The position numbers and the translations under genes were made by a program. A stretch of 64,000 bases of DNA, taken from the NCBI GenBank assembly GCA_029260075.1, contig JAJDDY010000052.1, positions 21,107 to 85,106 of the forward strand. The letters are read 5' to 3'. Every line of letters starts with the position of its first letter. Position 1 is the stretch's first letter. The DNA comes from Phycisphaerae bacterium (GTDB taxonomy: Bacteria; Planctomycetota; Phycisphaerae; UBA1845). Below, piece by piece: positions 1 through 8,569 of this stretch. The notes beneath the pieces are model-generated. The model worked only from the letters and a program-made list of their open reading frames with translations. It ran no database searches and was not told where the DNA came from.

Positions 1-3
1 CAC

Positions 4-10
4 AGGAGGT
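4..10 (+). promoter_or_regulatory. Shine-Dalgarno fixing a TTG start
   Basis: AGGAGGT lies ten bases before the TTG at 20. It decides the start of the first gene, which has no ATG near this position. Confidence 0.75.
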
Positions 11-19
11 GTAGGGAGT

Positions 20-1426
20 TTGTCCATCCGCGCGTTGCTCTTAGTCTTAACTATCGTAGGCGCGCGATCCGCGCCCACGTGGGCCGGAGTCTGGCCAAAG
101 GCAGTTGAGCCGGTCGCGAACGATCAGACTCAATCGCCGGGTGTGCTTGTGGCGGCGGGGCAAGCAATGGCGTTACGACACCCGCGACCCTCGGCGTTCG
201 CGCTCCGCTACGACGTCGTCAACCTCGGTGTTCCGCCGGGCGGCGGTACGAGTGTGGCCACGGCGATCAACGATCAGGGGCAGGTCGTCGGTGTCGTACG
301 CTCGGGTTTCGCGTTGACCGGCACGGATGCGTTTGTTTGGGAAGCAGGGTTCATGGACCTTCTTCCCCGCGCAGATTTCGATCGATCGGTAGCCACCGGC
401 CTTAACCATCAAGGTCAAATAGTTGGCACTCTTTCCACGACCGGCACGTCGGCCGTTGCCGAGGGCGTTCGATGGACGCGCGACGCAGATTTGTGGGTGA
501 CGGACTTCTTGGGTGACTTGGGAGGTAGCAGCTTCGCCAGCGACATCAACAGCGCCAGCCTGGTCGTGGGTACGTCGTGTACGTCGGTGATTGCTTGCGC
601 TCCGACGCGAGCCTATCGCGGACAGATTGCGGAAGGTGGGGCTGATCTTCGAGACTTGGGGGCGCTCGGCGGCGACGCGAGCGGCGCCAACGCCATCAAT
701 GACCTCGGATTCAATCAGACCGGTCAGATTGTCGGCGAGGCGGAACTGCCCGACGGCACGATGCACGCGTTCGTGTGGCCGCTGGGCCAGCAGGCGATAA
801 TGACCGATTTGGGCACTCTGGCGGACGTTCCAGGCGAATTTCGAGCGAGCGGCGCGAACGATATCAACAGCGGCGACCCCGTGATCATTGTAGGCCGGTC
901 GACCCGTGCGACTGACGACGGCGTCGATGCGGTCGCTTGGGTGCAGGTGGGAGCGGGCGAGTGGTCCATCGCCGACCTCGGCACGCTCGGCGGAAACCAT
1001 GCAGATGCGCTGGCCGTCAATGATTTCGGCCGAGTGGTTGGGGCGTCCCAGACGGCGACCGACGGCGAGCGGGCTTTCGTTGCGTCCGCTCTCGGTGCAA
1101 GTGATATGATTGATCTGAACATGCTGACGGGGTGCGATTCGGATTGGTTGCTTCGACGCGCCAACGACATTAACACCGCCGGGTCGATCGTCGGGGGCGG
1201 TGAAGTCGCGGGCCAATCGAGGGCGTTCTTGTTGACGTCCTTCGTCGCGGGCGACTGCGACGGTGATCAAAGCGTCAGTCTCTTTGATTGGCAATTGTAC
1301 GTCGACTGTATGACAGGCCCCGACGAGCCAATCGGCGTGGCGTGTGGTTGCTTCGACTTGGATTGCAACGGTTCGATCGACGCACACGACGCCGCCGATC
1401 TGGCTGTCGTCTTGATGCGTCCCTAG
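20..1426 (+). CDS. Secreted HAF-repeat protein with dockerin-like C-terminus
   Basis: A 468-residue protein starting at TTG behind a perfect ribosome binding site. The N-terminus (SIRALLLVLTIVGARSAPTWA) is a signal peptide. The body repeats a motif about every 40-60 residues of the form IND/G/Q/VVG (INDQGQVVG, LNHQGQIVG, VNDFGRVVG, INTAGSIVG), with DLG and AFVW elements. This is the hallmark of HAF-repeat extracellular proteins, which probably form a propeller. The last 60 residues hold two Asp-rich loops (GDCDGDQSVSLFDW and DLDCNGSIDAHDAAD) that resemble dockerin type I calcium loops, common at the ends of planctomycete secreted proteins. The function is unknown. It shares its architecture with the gene at 5676. 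Confidence 0.8.
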   Translation: MSIRALLLVLTIVGARSAPTWAGVWPKAVEPVANDQTQSPGVLVAAGQAMALRHPRPSAFALRYDVVNLGVPPGGGTSVATAINDQGQVVGVVRSGFALTGTDAFVWEAGFMDLLPRADFDRSVATGLNHQGQIVGTLSTTGTSAVAEGVRWTRDADLWVTDFLGDLGGSSFASDINSASLVVGTSCTSVIACAPTRAYRGQIAEGGADLRDLGALGGDASGANAINDLGFNQTGQIVGEAELPDGTMHAFVWPLGQQAIMTDLGTLADVPGEFRASGANDINSGDPVIIVGRSTRATDDGVDAVAWVQVGAGEWSIADLGTLGGNHADALAVNDFGRVVGASQTATDGERAFVASALGASDMIDLNMLTGCDSDWLLRRANDINTAGSIVGGGEVAGQSRAFLLTSFVAGDCDGDQSVSLFDWQLYVDCMTGPDEPIGVACGCFDLDCNGSIDAHDAADLAVVLMRP

Positions 1427-1431
1427 CAGGA

Positions 1432-1564
1432 CAGTTGAACAAGTGTGGCGCCAGCTACCAGCCGGTGATCTATTAGCCATCTCCGTCTCTTGACGGGCGT
1501 AAGTTCCGTTGTCACGTGCGGGTTAGCGGCGACGTGATTCAAAACCAGCCTTGTTCAACAGGCT
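1432..1564 (+). repeat. MITE-like repeat family B, copy 1
   Basis: A non-coding element of about 133 bp whose ends are inverted repeats of GTTGAACAAG (1434-1443) and CTTGTTCAAC (1550-1559). The core contains an imperfect GTGTGGCGCCAGCTACCAGC palindrome and a conserved run through TGACGGGCGTAAGTTCCGTT. The 27256-27397 copy is similar along its whole length. Shorter copies are at 35967 and 40882. There is no coding capacity, so it is probably mobilised in trans. Confidence 0.75.
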
Positions 1565-1670
1565 GTTTGTCGACAATTCATAGGGCGGTCGAAATCGCTC
1601 AGGAAGAGTGAGGCGGTAGCCACCGCACGCCAATCGGAGACGGAACGACATCAACTTCGGAGAGGTTACT

Positions 1671-3116
1671 ATGCTCGCGTACAAAGTAATTCCCACCATG
1701 CGTTTCGTGGCTGTGGCGATTTCGGTCTTGACGTTCACGGGTTGTGCAGCGCGCGCGCCGAGGCTTGATGAGTTGTACAGTCGATCCGCCGCCTACCACG
1801 ATGCGTACACGAATCCCGTCATCGTCATACCCGGCATCTTGGGTTCGCGTCTTGTGGACTCGGAGTCGGGGCGCACGGCGTGGGGGGCTTGGACCGGTCA
1901 ATACGCCAACCCGAGCAAGACGGATGGTCTGCGCCTGCTCGCACTACCGATGGAAATGGGGACGCCGCTTCGAGCACTTACGGACGACGTCGTTCCTGAC
2001 GGCGTGCTCGATCGACTACGAATCAGTTTCTTTGGCCTACCGATCGAGCTAAACGCCTACGCGAACATTCTCGGAATCTTGGGTGTCGGCGGGTTCCGCG
2101 ACGAACTTCTCGGTCAAAAGGGCGTTGTGGATTATGGCAAGGATCATTTCACATGTTTTCAGTTTGCCTATGACTGGCGACGCGACATTGTCGAAAACGC
2201 GCAACTGCTGGATGCGTACATCGAAGAGAAGAGGGCGTACGTCCGGCGTGAGATATTGAAACGTTATGGCGTGGACAATGACGACATCAAGTTCGACATC
2301 GTGGCCCACTCGATGGGTGGGCTCGTCGCGCGATACTACCTTCGATATGGTTCAGCCGACCTGCCGGAAGACGGGTCGGCGGCGACGGTGACATGGGCTG
2401 GCGCGGAGCATGTGGATCGCGTCATCTTGGTGGGCACGCCCAACGCCGGATCGGCCAAGTCACTCGATCAACTTGTGGCCGGGGCGCAGTTGAGCACCAT
2501 TCTCCCCACGTATCCACCGGCGCAGCTTGGCACCATGCCCGCGTCTTACCAGTTGATGCCACGCACGCGGCACTTTGCGGTTACCTATGCAGATGCCGAG
2601 CCCGGTGAGGCGTTGGACATTTACGACCCAGCGGTTTGGTATCGCAACGGATGGGGGTTAGCTTCACCCGATCAAGATCGCGTATTGAAGAAATTGCTTC
2701 CTACCGTATCGTCCGCGTCGCGGCGACGTGAAATCGCGCTGGATCATCTTGGCAAGTGTCTGGATCGAGCACGCAACCTGAACGCCGCGCTAGATAGGCC
2801 GGCCTCACCGCCGGACCATTTGCGTCTAAACCTGTTCGCCGGAGACGCCCGCCCAACGCTCGCCCGAATCGAAGTGGATAAGCAAACCGGCGCGCTAACG
2901 CCTGCCGGCGTGGCTCCGGGTGACGGTACGGTCATTCGCACAAGCGCCGTAATGGACGAGCGCGTCGGCAAAGATTGGACACCCGGTCTCCCATCGCCAA
3001 TCGACTGGGACGACGTGACCTTCCTGTTCACCGACCACCTCGGCATGACCAAGGATCCGGTTTTCCAAGACAACGTGCTGTTCCTACTGCTGGAGCGCGT
3101 ACCGCCTCGGCGGTAG
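1671..3116 (+). CDS. LCAT-like alpha/beta hydrolase lipoprotein
   Basis: A 481-residue protein. The start follows GGAGAGG by five bases. The N-terminus is a lipoprotein signal with lipobox LTFTGC, giving a lipid-anchored Cys near residue 25. The sequence PVIVIPGILGSRL near residue 50 is the strand and oxyanion loop of the lecithin:cholesterol acyltransferase family. AHSMGG supplies the nucleophile Ser at about residue 214, followed by LVARYYLR. Later VGTPNAGSAKS is also typical of this family. A late Asp and His (near DWDDVTFLFTDHLGM) may complete the triad. It probably hydrolyses or transfers acyl chains of lipids at the envelope; the substrate cannot be told. A repeat element separates it from the gene upstream. 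Confidence 0.85.
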   Translation: MLAYKVIPTMRFVAVAISVLTFTGCAARAPRLDELYSRSAAYHDAYTNPVIVIPGILGSRLVDSESGRTAWGAWTGQYANPSKTDGLRLLALPMEMGTPLRALTDDVVPDGVLDRLRISFFGLPIELNAYANILGILGVGGFRDELLGQKGVVDYGKDHFTCFQFAYDWRRDIVENAQLLDAYIEEKRAYVRREILKRYGVDNDDIKFDIVAHSMGGLVARYYLRYGSADLPEDGSAATVTWAGAEHVDRVILVGTPNAGSAKSLDQLVAGAQLSTILPTYPPAQLGTMPASYQLMPRTRHFAVTYADAEPGEALDIYDPAVWYRNGWGLASPDQDRVLKKLLPTVSSASRRREIALDHLGKCLDRARNLNAALDRPASPPDHLRLNLFAGDARPTLARIEVDKQTGALTPAGVAPGDGTVIRTSAVMDERVGKDWTPGLPSPIDWDDVTFLFTDHLGMTKDPVFQDNVLFLLLERVPPRR

Positions 3117-3240
3117 TGCGTTGGCCCGGAGGGCACTCCGGCGACCGCCCACGTCTCGCCGATCTTCACTGGATACTGTTCTACCAGCCTGCATTTCGCC
3201 CGGCACGTTTCTTCGTTGATATTTTCCAAGAAAAAACCGC

Positions 3241-3266
3241 CGTCCGGGAATATTCTCCGGCGGACG
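3241..3266. terminator. Possible hairpin terminator
   Basis: CGTCCG (3241-3246) and CGGACG (3261-3266) can pair with a small bulge, flanked on the left by six A. Read on the minus strand this is a stem followed by T6. No minus-strand gene ends here, so it may simply insulate the lipase gene from the next gene. Confidence 0.3.
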
Positions 3267-3358
3267 CTTGTTTGGAGGTAGGCCGGGGTTGTGTGGCGCC
3301 ACAAATCACGCACCGCGCCGGCTTCGGAGGAATCGGGAACGTTTCACTTCACTTTCAC

Positions 3359-3374
3359 CGGAGAGAGTCTCATG
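3359..3374 (+). promoter_or_regulatory. RBS and likely true start of the beta-helix gene
   Basis: GGAGAGAG lies just before ATG at 3372. This start opens a frame that runs into a classical signal peptide (LRVLAVVVSVALG) but is one base out of register with the beta-helix frame. See the gene at 3437. Confidence 0.55.
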
Positions 3375-3403
3375 AGGTACAAGCGAAGAGCGTATAAACG
3401 ACG

Positions 3404-3562
3404 GACCGTTACAAACCGAACCGCAACCGTGAGGGAATGGTTTTTCCGAACCGCAACCGTGAGGACCGTTGCGAACCGAGCCGCGACCGTAAGGGAGCGT
3501 TCTTTCTCCTCGCCGCCGCACCGCGTCCTTACCGGCAAGGCTCGGAAAAACCCTTTTGGACA
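3404..3562 (+). repeat. Repeat family A cluster (three tandem left arms)
   Basis: Three head-to-tail copies of a unit like CGAACCGCAACCGTGAGGG (about 3417, 3450 and 3474), the last as GAGCCGCGACCGTAAGGGAG. An inverted arm (TCCTTACCGGCAAGGCTCGG) closes the cluster near 3546. The same palindromic family recurs at 16035, 25678, 30887, 44962 and 45919. Here it lies inside the 5' end of the beta-helix gene. Confidence 0.75.
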
Positions 3563-5572
3563 CTCGCTAAGGGTGCTGGCCGTCGTGGTATCGGTCGCTC
3601 TGGGTTCGTGGGGGGGGGAGCGGTGCTCGCTGAGCCCACAATAAGCTGCACGCAATGTGGCTGTACGGATTGCAACGGCAACGGCGTGGACGATCGCTGC
3701 GACGTATCCTGCTCCAACAGCGGGATTTACTGCACGGGGTTCCCACCGGTGGCGACGTCGGACGTCTGCAACGCGAACCAGTTCCCCACCTGCAACATCA
3801 GCGCCGATTGCAACGGCAACAACGTCCCCGACGAGTGCGAGCTAGCCAGCGGAGCAAGCTGCGATGCGAACCTCAACAACGTCTTGGACGAATGCGAATA
3901 TACGATCCCCAGTAACGTGCTGCTTGTCGACGATAGCGCACCCCCCGGTGGCGATGGGTTAACCTGGTGCTCGGCGTTCCAAGACCTGCAAAACGCCCTG
4001 GTTGTCGCGACCGCGGGTAAGACCATCTGGGTCGCGCAGGGCACGTATGTCCCCATCGGTTGCGCCCCATCGTGCGGGGCAGGCGACCGGTCAGCCACCT
4101 TCAACCTGATAGAGGGCGTCACCATCCTGGGCGGCTACGCCGGGTTCGGCGCCCCCATCCCCAACGCCCGAGACATCACCGGAAACCCCACCATCCTCAC
4201 CGGCGACCTGCTCGGTGACGACGTCGGCCTAGCCAACAACGCCGATAACGCCTTGCATGTCGTGACCGCGATAGGTGTGGACGCTACGGCCGTTATTGAT
4301 GGAGTTACTATTCGAGCGGGCCATGCAAATGGGACCGGCGATGACAAGCGCGGCGCGGGCATGTTCGTCTCGGCGAGCACGGTGACGATCTCCGACTGCA
4401 CCTTCTCAGGAAACCACACGGTTCGACTTGCGGATGGCACAGCTCATGGCGGCGGCATGTACACCATCGCGAGTGCGCCCACGCTGGATAACTGCGTCTT
4501 CTCGGGCAACACGTCGAACGCCGGGGGTGGAATGTTCATCGACGGGAAGAGTGGGACGATCAGTGCAACGATCACCAACTCCATCTTCATCGATAACACC
4601 GTGCAGCCGGTTACGATGTCGTTCGGCGGCGGCGTCTACGTCGCTCGCAGTGCGCCGGAGTTCAGGAACTGCAAGTTCCTGAACAACGTCTCGTGCGAAG
4701 GCGGGGGTGGACTCTGCAATGTCGCAAGTCAAACGAGGATCATTAACTGTCTTTTTAGTGGTAACGTGGCGTACAAAGGCGGCGGAGTCGGAAACAGGGG
4801 AAAAAGCGATTCGTTCATGACCAACTGTACGCTCAGCAACAACTGTGCAGATATCAACGGGAGCAGTTTCTACAACAACGATTCCGCTCCGAGAATTACT
4901 AACAGCATTCTCGTGGCCGGTTCGACCAGCGCTTGCAACCCCGCCCCGAACATCGAAGGGCTGAACCCGAACGACTCCCTAGCCCTCACCTTCAGTCTGA
5001 CCGGTTCTCCCGGATTTGTGGACGCCCTCGGGCCTGATGGAGTGGCCGGTACGCTGGACGACGACCTTCGCTTGGCTGGCGGATCGGCGGCGATCGACGC
5101 GGGGAACAACGCCGCCGTCCTTGGTGTCTCCTGCACGGTGGACGCCGATTGCGTAGCCGTCGGGTACCAAACATGCACGAGCGGACTCTGTGACGGTAGC
5201 GTAATCGACACAGACATCGATGGGCGTGTCCGCATCGTGGAAGGGAACGGTTGCGGCCTCGCCACGGTGGATATCGGCGCCTCCGAAGTCCAGATCGATT
5301 GTGGCAACGGCGTCTGCGATCCCGGTGAAACGCCCTGCACTTGCCCCAGCGAATGCAGTCAGTTCTCGGTAGTGGCCAATGAGGACGCCGCCTCAACCTG
5401 CCATGACGGATTCGACAACGATTGCGACTGCGCGACCGATTGCAGCGATACCAGTGATTGCGTTGACGTGATCGCCGAGGATTGTACGGACTTCGTGGAC
5501 AATGATTGCGACGGACTTAAGGACTGCGCTGATCCCGATTGTTCTGCGGACCCGTTCTGCGCACCGGAATAA
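3437..5572 (+). CDS. Secreted beta-helix repeat protein with MopE-like Cys/Asp tail (probable frameshift at 5' end)
   Basis: The open frame encodes 711 residues, of which about the first 60 are translated repeat DNA. Real sequence begins near AEPTISCTQCGCTDCNGNG. Residues about 100-160 hold Cys/Asn/Asp-rich loops (DCNGNNVPDEC). Residues about 165-560 read like a right-handed parallel beta-helix (GGGMY, DNCVFSGNTS, NSIFIDN, NCTLSNN), the polymorphic outer-membrane/pectin-lyase type. The end repeats DNDCD.GLKDCADPDC, resembling the metal-binding MopE motif. A signal peptide plus ribosome binding site lies in the neighbouring frame from 3372. A run of nine G at 3610-3618 separates the two frames, and ten G would join them. 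So this is a surface protein whose reading frame is broken, miscalled or switchable at the G tract. Confidence 0.75.
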   Translation: MVFPNRNREDRCEPSRDRKGAFFLLAAAPRPYRQGSEKPFWTLAKGAGRRGIGRSGFVGGGAVLAEPTISCTQCGCTDCNGNGVDDRCDVSCSNSGIYCTGFPPVATSDVCNANQFPTCNISADCNGNNVPDECELASGASCDANLNNVLDECEYTIPSNVLLVDDSAPPGGDGLTWCSAFQDLQNALVVATAGKTIWVAQGTYVPIGCAPSCGAGDRSATFNLIEGVTILGGYAGFGAPIPNARDITGNPTILTGDLLGDDVGLANNADNALHVVTAIGVDATAVIDGVTIRAGHANGTGDDKRGAGMFVSASTVTISDCTFSGNHTVRLADGTAHGGGMYTIASAPTLDNCVFSGNTSNAGGGMFIDGKSGTISATITNSIFIDNTVQPVTMSFGGGVYVARSAPEFRNCKFLNNVSCEGGGGLCNVASQTRIINCLFSGNVAYKGGGVGNRGKSDSFMTNCTLSNNCADINGSSFYNNDSAPRITNSILVAGSTSACNPAPNIEGLNPNDSLALTFSLTGSPGFVDALGPDGVAGTLDDDLRLAGGSAAIDAGNNAAVLGVSCTVDADCVAVGYQTCTSGLCDGSVIDTDIDGRVRIVEGNGCGLATVDIGASEVQIDCGNGVCDPGETPCTCPSECSQFSVVANEDAASTCHDGFDNDCDCATDCSDTSDCVDVIAEDCTDFVDNDCDGLKDCADPDCSADPFCAPE

Positions 5573-5675
5573 GAATCTATGAGGGCGTCGCTTACGGTTC
5601 ACGTGCGCGAGGTGTCAACCACAGACGTTGTGCATGCGGCCCCACGGACATCGGCTTAGAGCGGAAGGAAACGGC

Positions 5676-7031
5676 GTGAGTGGTATCTATCGAGTGTACA
5701 CAGCGCGGCGCGTGGCCATAATGACGGCCGTCATCGTCAGCGTGTTATCCGGGGCTCAAGTATTTGCCCAACGAGGCCCGAGCTTCCAGGGATTGGGTGC
5801 CCTCGTCGCCCCCGATTTTATTCCCGAAACAACGGCCAATGACATATCGGCGGATGGATCGGTTGTTGTTGGTTACGGCTTGCGCTTCAACCAGTTTCAG
5901 GCATTTCGCTGGACGCAGACGTCGGGGTTCGAGGTTTTGCCCGGCGTAACCGGTTCGATCGCGAACATACCGCGGGCCACGTCAGGCGACGGTTCGGTCG
6001 TGGTGGGTAAATCAGATCTCCACAGTGCCGGATTTCGCGCATTTCGCTGGACGTCGTCAACAGGCAGCATCTCCTTGAGCAGCCTTCCCGGAGGCGCTGT
6101 GGATAGCTCCGCTTTCGCTGTCTCGGCGGACGGGTCGGTGATTGTCGGAGACGCCGACAGCTTCTTCGGGAATCAAGCGTTTCGCTGGACTCAAAGCGGG
6201 GGGATTGTCGGCTTGGGTTTTCTACCGGGGCTCACCGTTTCGAGTAGTGCCCGTGGAATTTCCGGAGACGGAACCGTGATCGTAGGGGGTTCGGTAGGTG
6301 CGCTCGGCTCCGGAAAGGGGGAGCCGTTCCGCTGGACGGCAGAAACAGGCATGGTGAGTATTGGGTTTTCGGGAGGATTCTCAAGCGGAACAGCGAGCAT
6401 CGTTTCGGCTGACGGGTTGGTGGTGGTCGGAATTGGTCTTAACAGTTCGTCCGTAGGAGAACCGTTCCGCTGGACCGAGGCGGAGGGCATGGTCGGGTTG
6501 GGTGACCTGCCCGGAGGACAGTTCCGAGGGAACCCGCTTGCCATCTCTGCGGACGGCACGTTGATCGTAGGATCGAGTTTTACGTCTATTGGTCAGGAAG
6601 CATTCATTTGGGACGCTATCAACGGCATGCGCAACCTCAAGGACGTACTCGAAAACGAAATCGGTCTGGACTTGAACGGATGGTTCCTCCTTGGCTCCGC
6701 CGACGGAATCTCCGACGATGGTCGCGTGATCACCGGCACAGGATCGAATCTCAACAGTGGATCCGAGGCATGGATCGCCATTCTCAACGAGTGCGGCAAG
6801 GACGCTGATTGCAGTGACGGGTTGTTCTGCAATGGGGTGGAGACGTGCGTCGCCAACGTGTGCGTGCCCGGTGTGGACGTCTGCCCGGCCGGTGATCCGT
6901 GCATCGAGGCGTCACGCCTATGCGCCAGCGACATCCCCACCCTATCGCAATGGGGCCTAGTCGCGATGACCCTACTACTACTCACCGCCGCAACCTTCAT
7001 ACTAAGACAACGCGCGGTGAGGGAGAGGTGA
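5676..7031 (+). CDS. HAF-repeat protein with IPTL-CTERM sorting tail
   Basis: About 451 residues from GTG 5676, chosen because GGAAGGAA stands six bases before it; the frame is open further upstream without support. A signal peptide (VAIMTAVIVSVLSGAQVFAQ) is followed by repeated VVG units with ISADG/ISGDG and AFRWT motifs. These are HAF-type repeats. A Cys-rich segment follows (DADCSDGLFCNGVETC...). The C-terminus is IPTLSQWG, a hydrophobic stretch (LVAMTLLLLTAATFIL) and a basic end, which is the IPTL-CTERM sorting signal. Proteins of this kind are processed by exosortase-like systems; none is visible in this window. Confidence 0.85.
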   Translation: MSGIYRVYTARRVAIMTAVIVSVLSGAQVFAQRGPSFQGLGALVAPDFIPETTANDISADGSVVVGYGLRFNQFQAFRWTQTSGFEVLPGVTGSIANIPRATSGDGSVVVGKSDLHSAGFRAFRWTSSTGSISLSSLPGGAVDSSAFAVSADGSVIVGDADSFFGNQAFRWTQSGGIVGLGFLPGLTVSSSARGISGDGTVIVGGSVGALGSGKGEPFRWTAETGMVSIGFSGGFSSGTASIVSADGLVVVGIGLNSSSVGEPFRWTEAEGMVGLGDLPGGQFRGNPLAISADGTLIVGSSFTSIGQEAFIWDAINGMRNLKDVLENEIGLDLNGWFLLGSADGISDDGRVITGTGSNLNSGSEAWIAILNECGKDADCSDGLFCNGVETCVANVCVPGVDVCPAGDPCIEASRLCASDIPTLSQWGLVAMTLLLLTAATFILRQRAVRER

Positions 7032-7084
7032 GCGGCTGAAACGGTAAGGAACGGTTGCTCTGACCACGCTCTTGCCGTGACTCT

Positions 7085-8350
7085 CTATTGGCTTTCCGGC
7101 GTCGTCTGATGTTGCAGAACCATGCGTCGGTAGTAGGCCACGCCGAGGCATGTTAGTGGTATGGCTAGTAGCAATCCGAGGAAGCCGAGCAGTTTGCCCC
7201 AGATGAAGACGCCCAGAAGAATCGCCACAGGCCGCAAGCCGGTTGCTTTGCCCATGATGCGCGGGATGATGATCGCATCTTGAATGAGTTGGACCACGGC
7301 GAACACGAGTAGGGTGAGTAGTACGGATGCGGCGAAGCTCGCATCGCCCTCGATCGATCGCAATCCCGCAAGCATCAGCGCCGGTACGATGCCGGCCATT
7401 TGCAGGTAGGGGACCATGTTGAGCAGGCCGATGAACAGACCGAACGGTAGGGCCATCGGCAGACCGACGATGGAGAAACCGATCGCGAACAATACGCCAA
7501 CGGCGCCGGCGACGGCTGACTGACCGCGGAGGTATCGCCGAAGGGCATCGTCGAACTGACCAAGGAATTCGACGATCGGTCCGCGATAGGTTGGTGGAAG
7601 AAACGTCTGCCACGTCCGGGCGTATTCCGGGAAGTCCATTAGCAGGAAGACGAGGTAGAGCAGGACGACGATCAGACCGGTCATCCCGAGAATGACGTTC
7701 ACCGCAAACGTTACGACGGTGAGGCCTCCGAGGGCGAGGCGTTTGGCGGCGTCCAAGAGGAACTGGTCGAACTCCGGCGACGCCACGTATCGTCGCGCTC
7801 GGCCGACGAGATCGCCGACGTGCGTTCCCTCGATCGACTGCAGCAGGTTAGCCAATCGTTTGTGGCGGGGCACGTCAGGGTGTTCGCGGTATTTCGTCCA
7901 CGCATGAGTGAGTTCAACGAATCCAAGCGACGTTCCGCCGTCCGTGGGTTGGGTCGCTTTCGCCTCTTTCCCTGTCGGTGCGGTGGGCGAGTTCGGGCGG
8001 ACGGATTCGACCACCATGGATTCCATGAGGTCGTCGCGCAGCGTGCCGAGGTCGTGTTGGAACCGGTCGATCTGTCCGGCCATCAGAGGCACCGCGATAG
8101 CCACAACCGCCAGGCCGATAACCCCTAATCCTCCGACGGTCATGCCGACGGCCAGGCTGCGGCGCTTGGTCTTTCGCTCGAAAACGCCGACGAGAGGGTT
8201 GAGCAGGTAGGCGAGGACCACAGCCACGGCGAATGGAAGCAAGACGTCGGACAGGTAGCGCAATAGTGCGAAGACGGCCACCAGGGTGATCAGGCTCAGC
8301 ACCATCCTCACGATGCGGTCCAATGTGTACATTTCGCGTGGCTCGTTCAT
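7085..8350 (-). CDS. AI-2E family transporter (PerM-like permease)
   Basis: About 421 residues; start set at MNEPREMYT, where GGAG precedes the ATG. Hydrophobic segments at the N-terminus (MVLSLITLVAVFALLRYL, LLPFAVAVVLAYLLNPLV) and a third pair near residue 60-80 are followed by a long amphipathic region. The conserved C-terminal half has PTYRGPIVEFLGQFDDALRRYLRGQ, PFGLFIGLLNMVPYL and IPRIMGKATGLRP. This is the signature of the AI-2 exporter-like family, eight-helix integral membrane proteins. The substrate cannot be inferred. It is convergent with the gene to the left. Confidence 0.9.
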   Translation of the reverse strand: MNEPREMYTLDRIVRMVLSLITLVAVFALLRYLSDVLLPFAVAVVLAYLLNPLVGVFERKTKRRSLAVGMTVGGLGVIGLAVVAIAVPLMAGQIDRFQHDLGTLRDDLMESMVVESVRPNSPTAPTGKEAKATQPTDGGTSLGFVELTHAWTKYREHPDVPRHKRLANLLQSIEGTHVGDLVGRARRYVASPEFDQFLLDAAKRLALGGLTVVTFAVNVILGMTGLIVVLLYLVFLLMDFPEYARTWQTFLPPTYRGPIVEFLGQFDDALRRYLRGQSAVAGAVGVLFAIGFSIVGLPMALPFGLFIGLLNMVPYLQMAGIVPALMLAGLRSIEGDASFAASVLLTLLVFAVVQLIQDAIIIPRIMGKATGLRPVAILLGVFIWGKLLGFLGLLLAIPLTCLGVAYYRRMVLQHQTTPESQ

Positions 8351-8569
8351 TGGGGGCTCCAAGCGACACATTGAACCCAAGCGGGACCGAGTTGGCAAAT
8401 CGACCGCCACCGCAGCAGGCTGTGCTCTACGGCGGGAGGCGGCGCGCCACTGGTTAGGATCGGTCGATGAGTTATACTCCGACGTGAACCACGCGCCTCA
8501 GATGACGGCGATCGCGACGGGCTAGGACCGGCCCGCGTGTGGTGATTTGTCGGTCCTGGTGAGTACTTG

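Noticed and set aside
173..1480. Long minus-strand ORF opposite the first HAF gene
   Set aside because: High-GC shadow; no family motif and no ribosome binding site, while the + strand frame has signal peptide and repeats.
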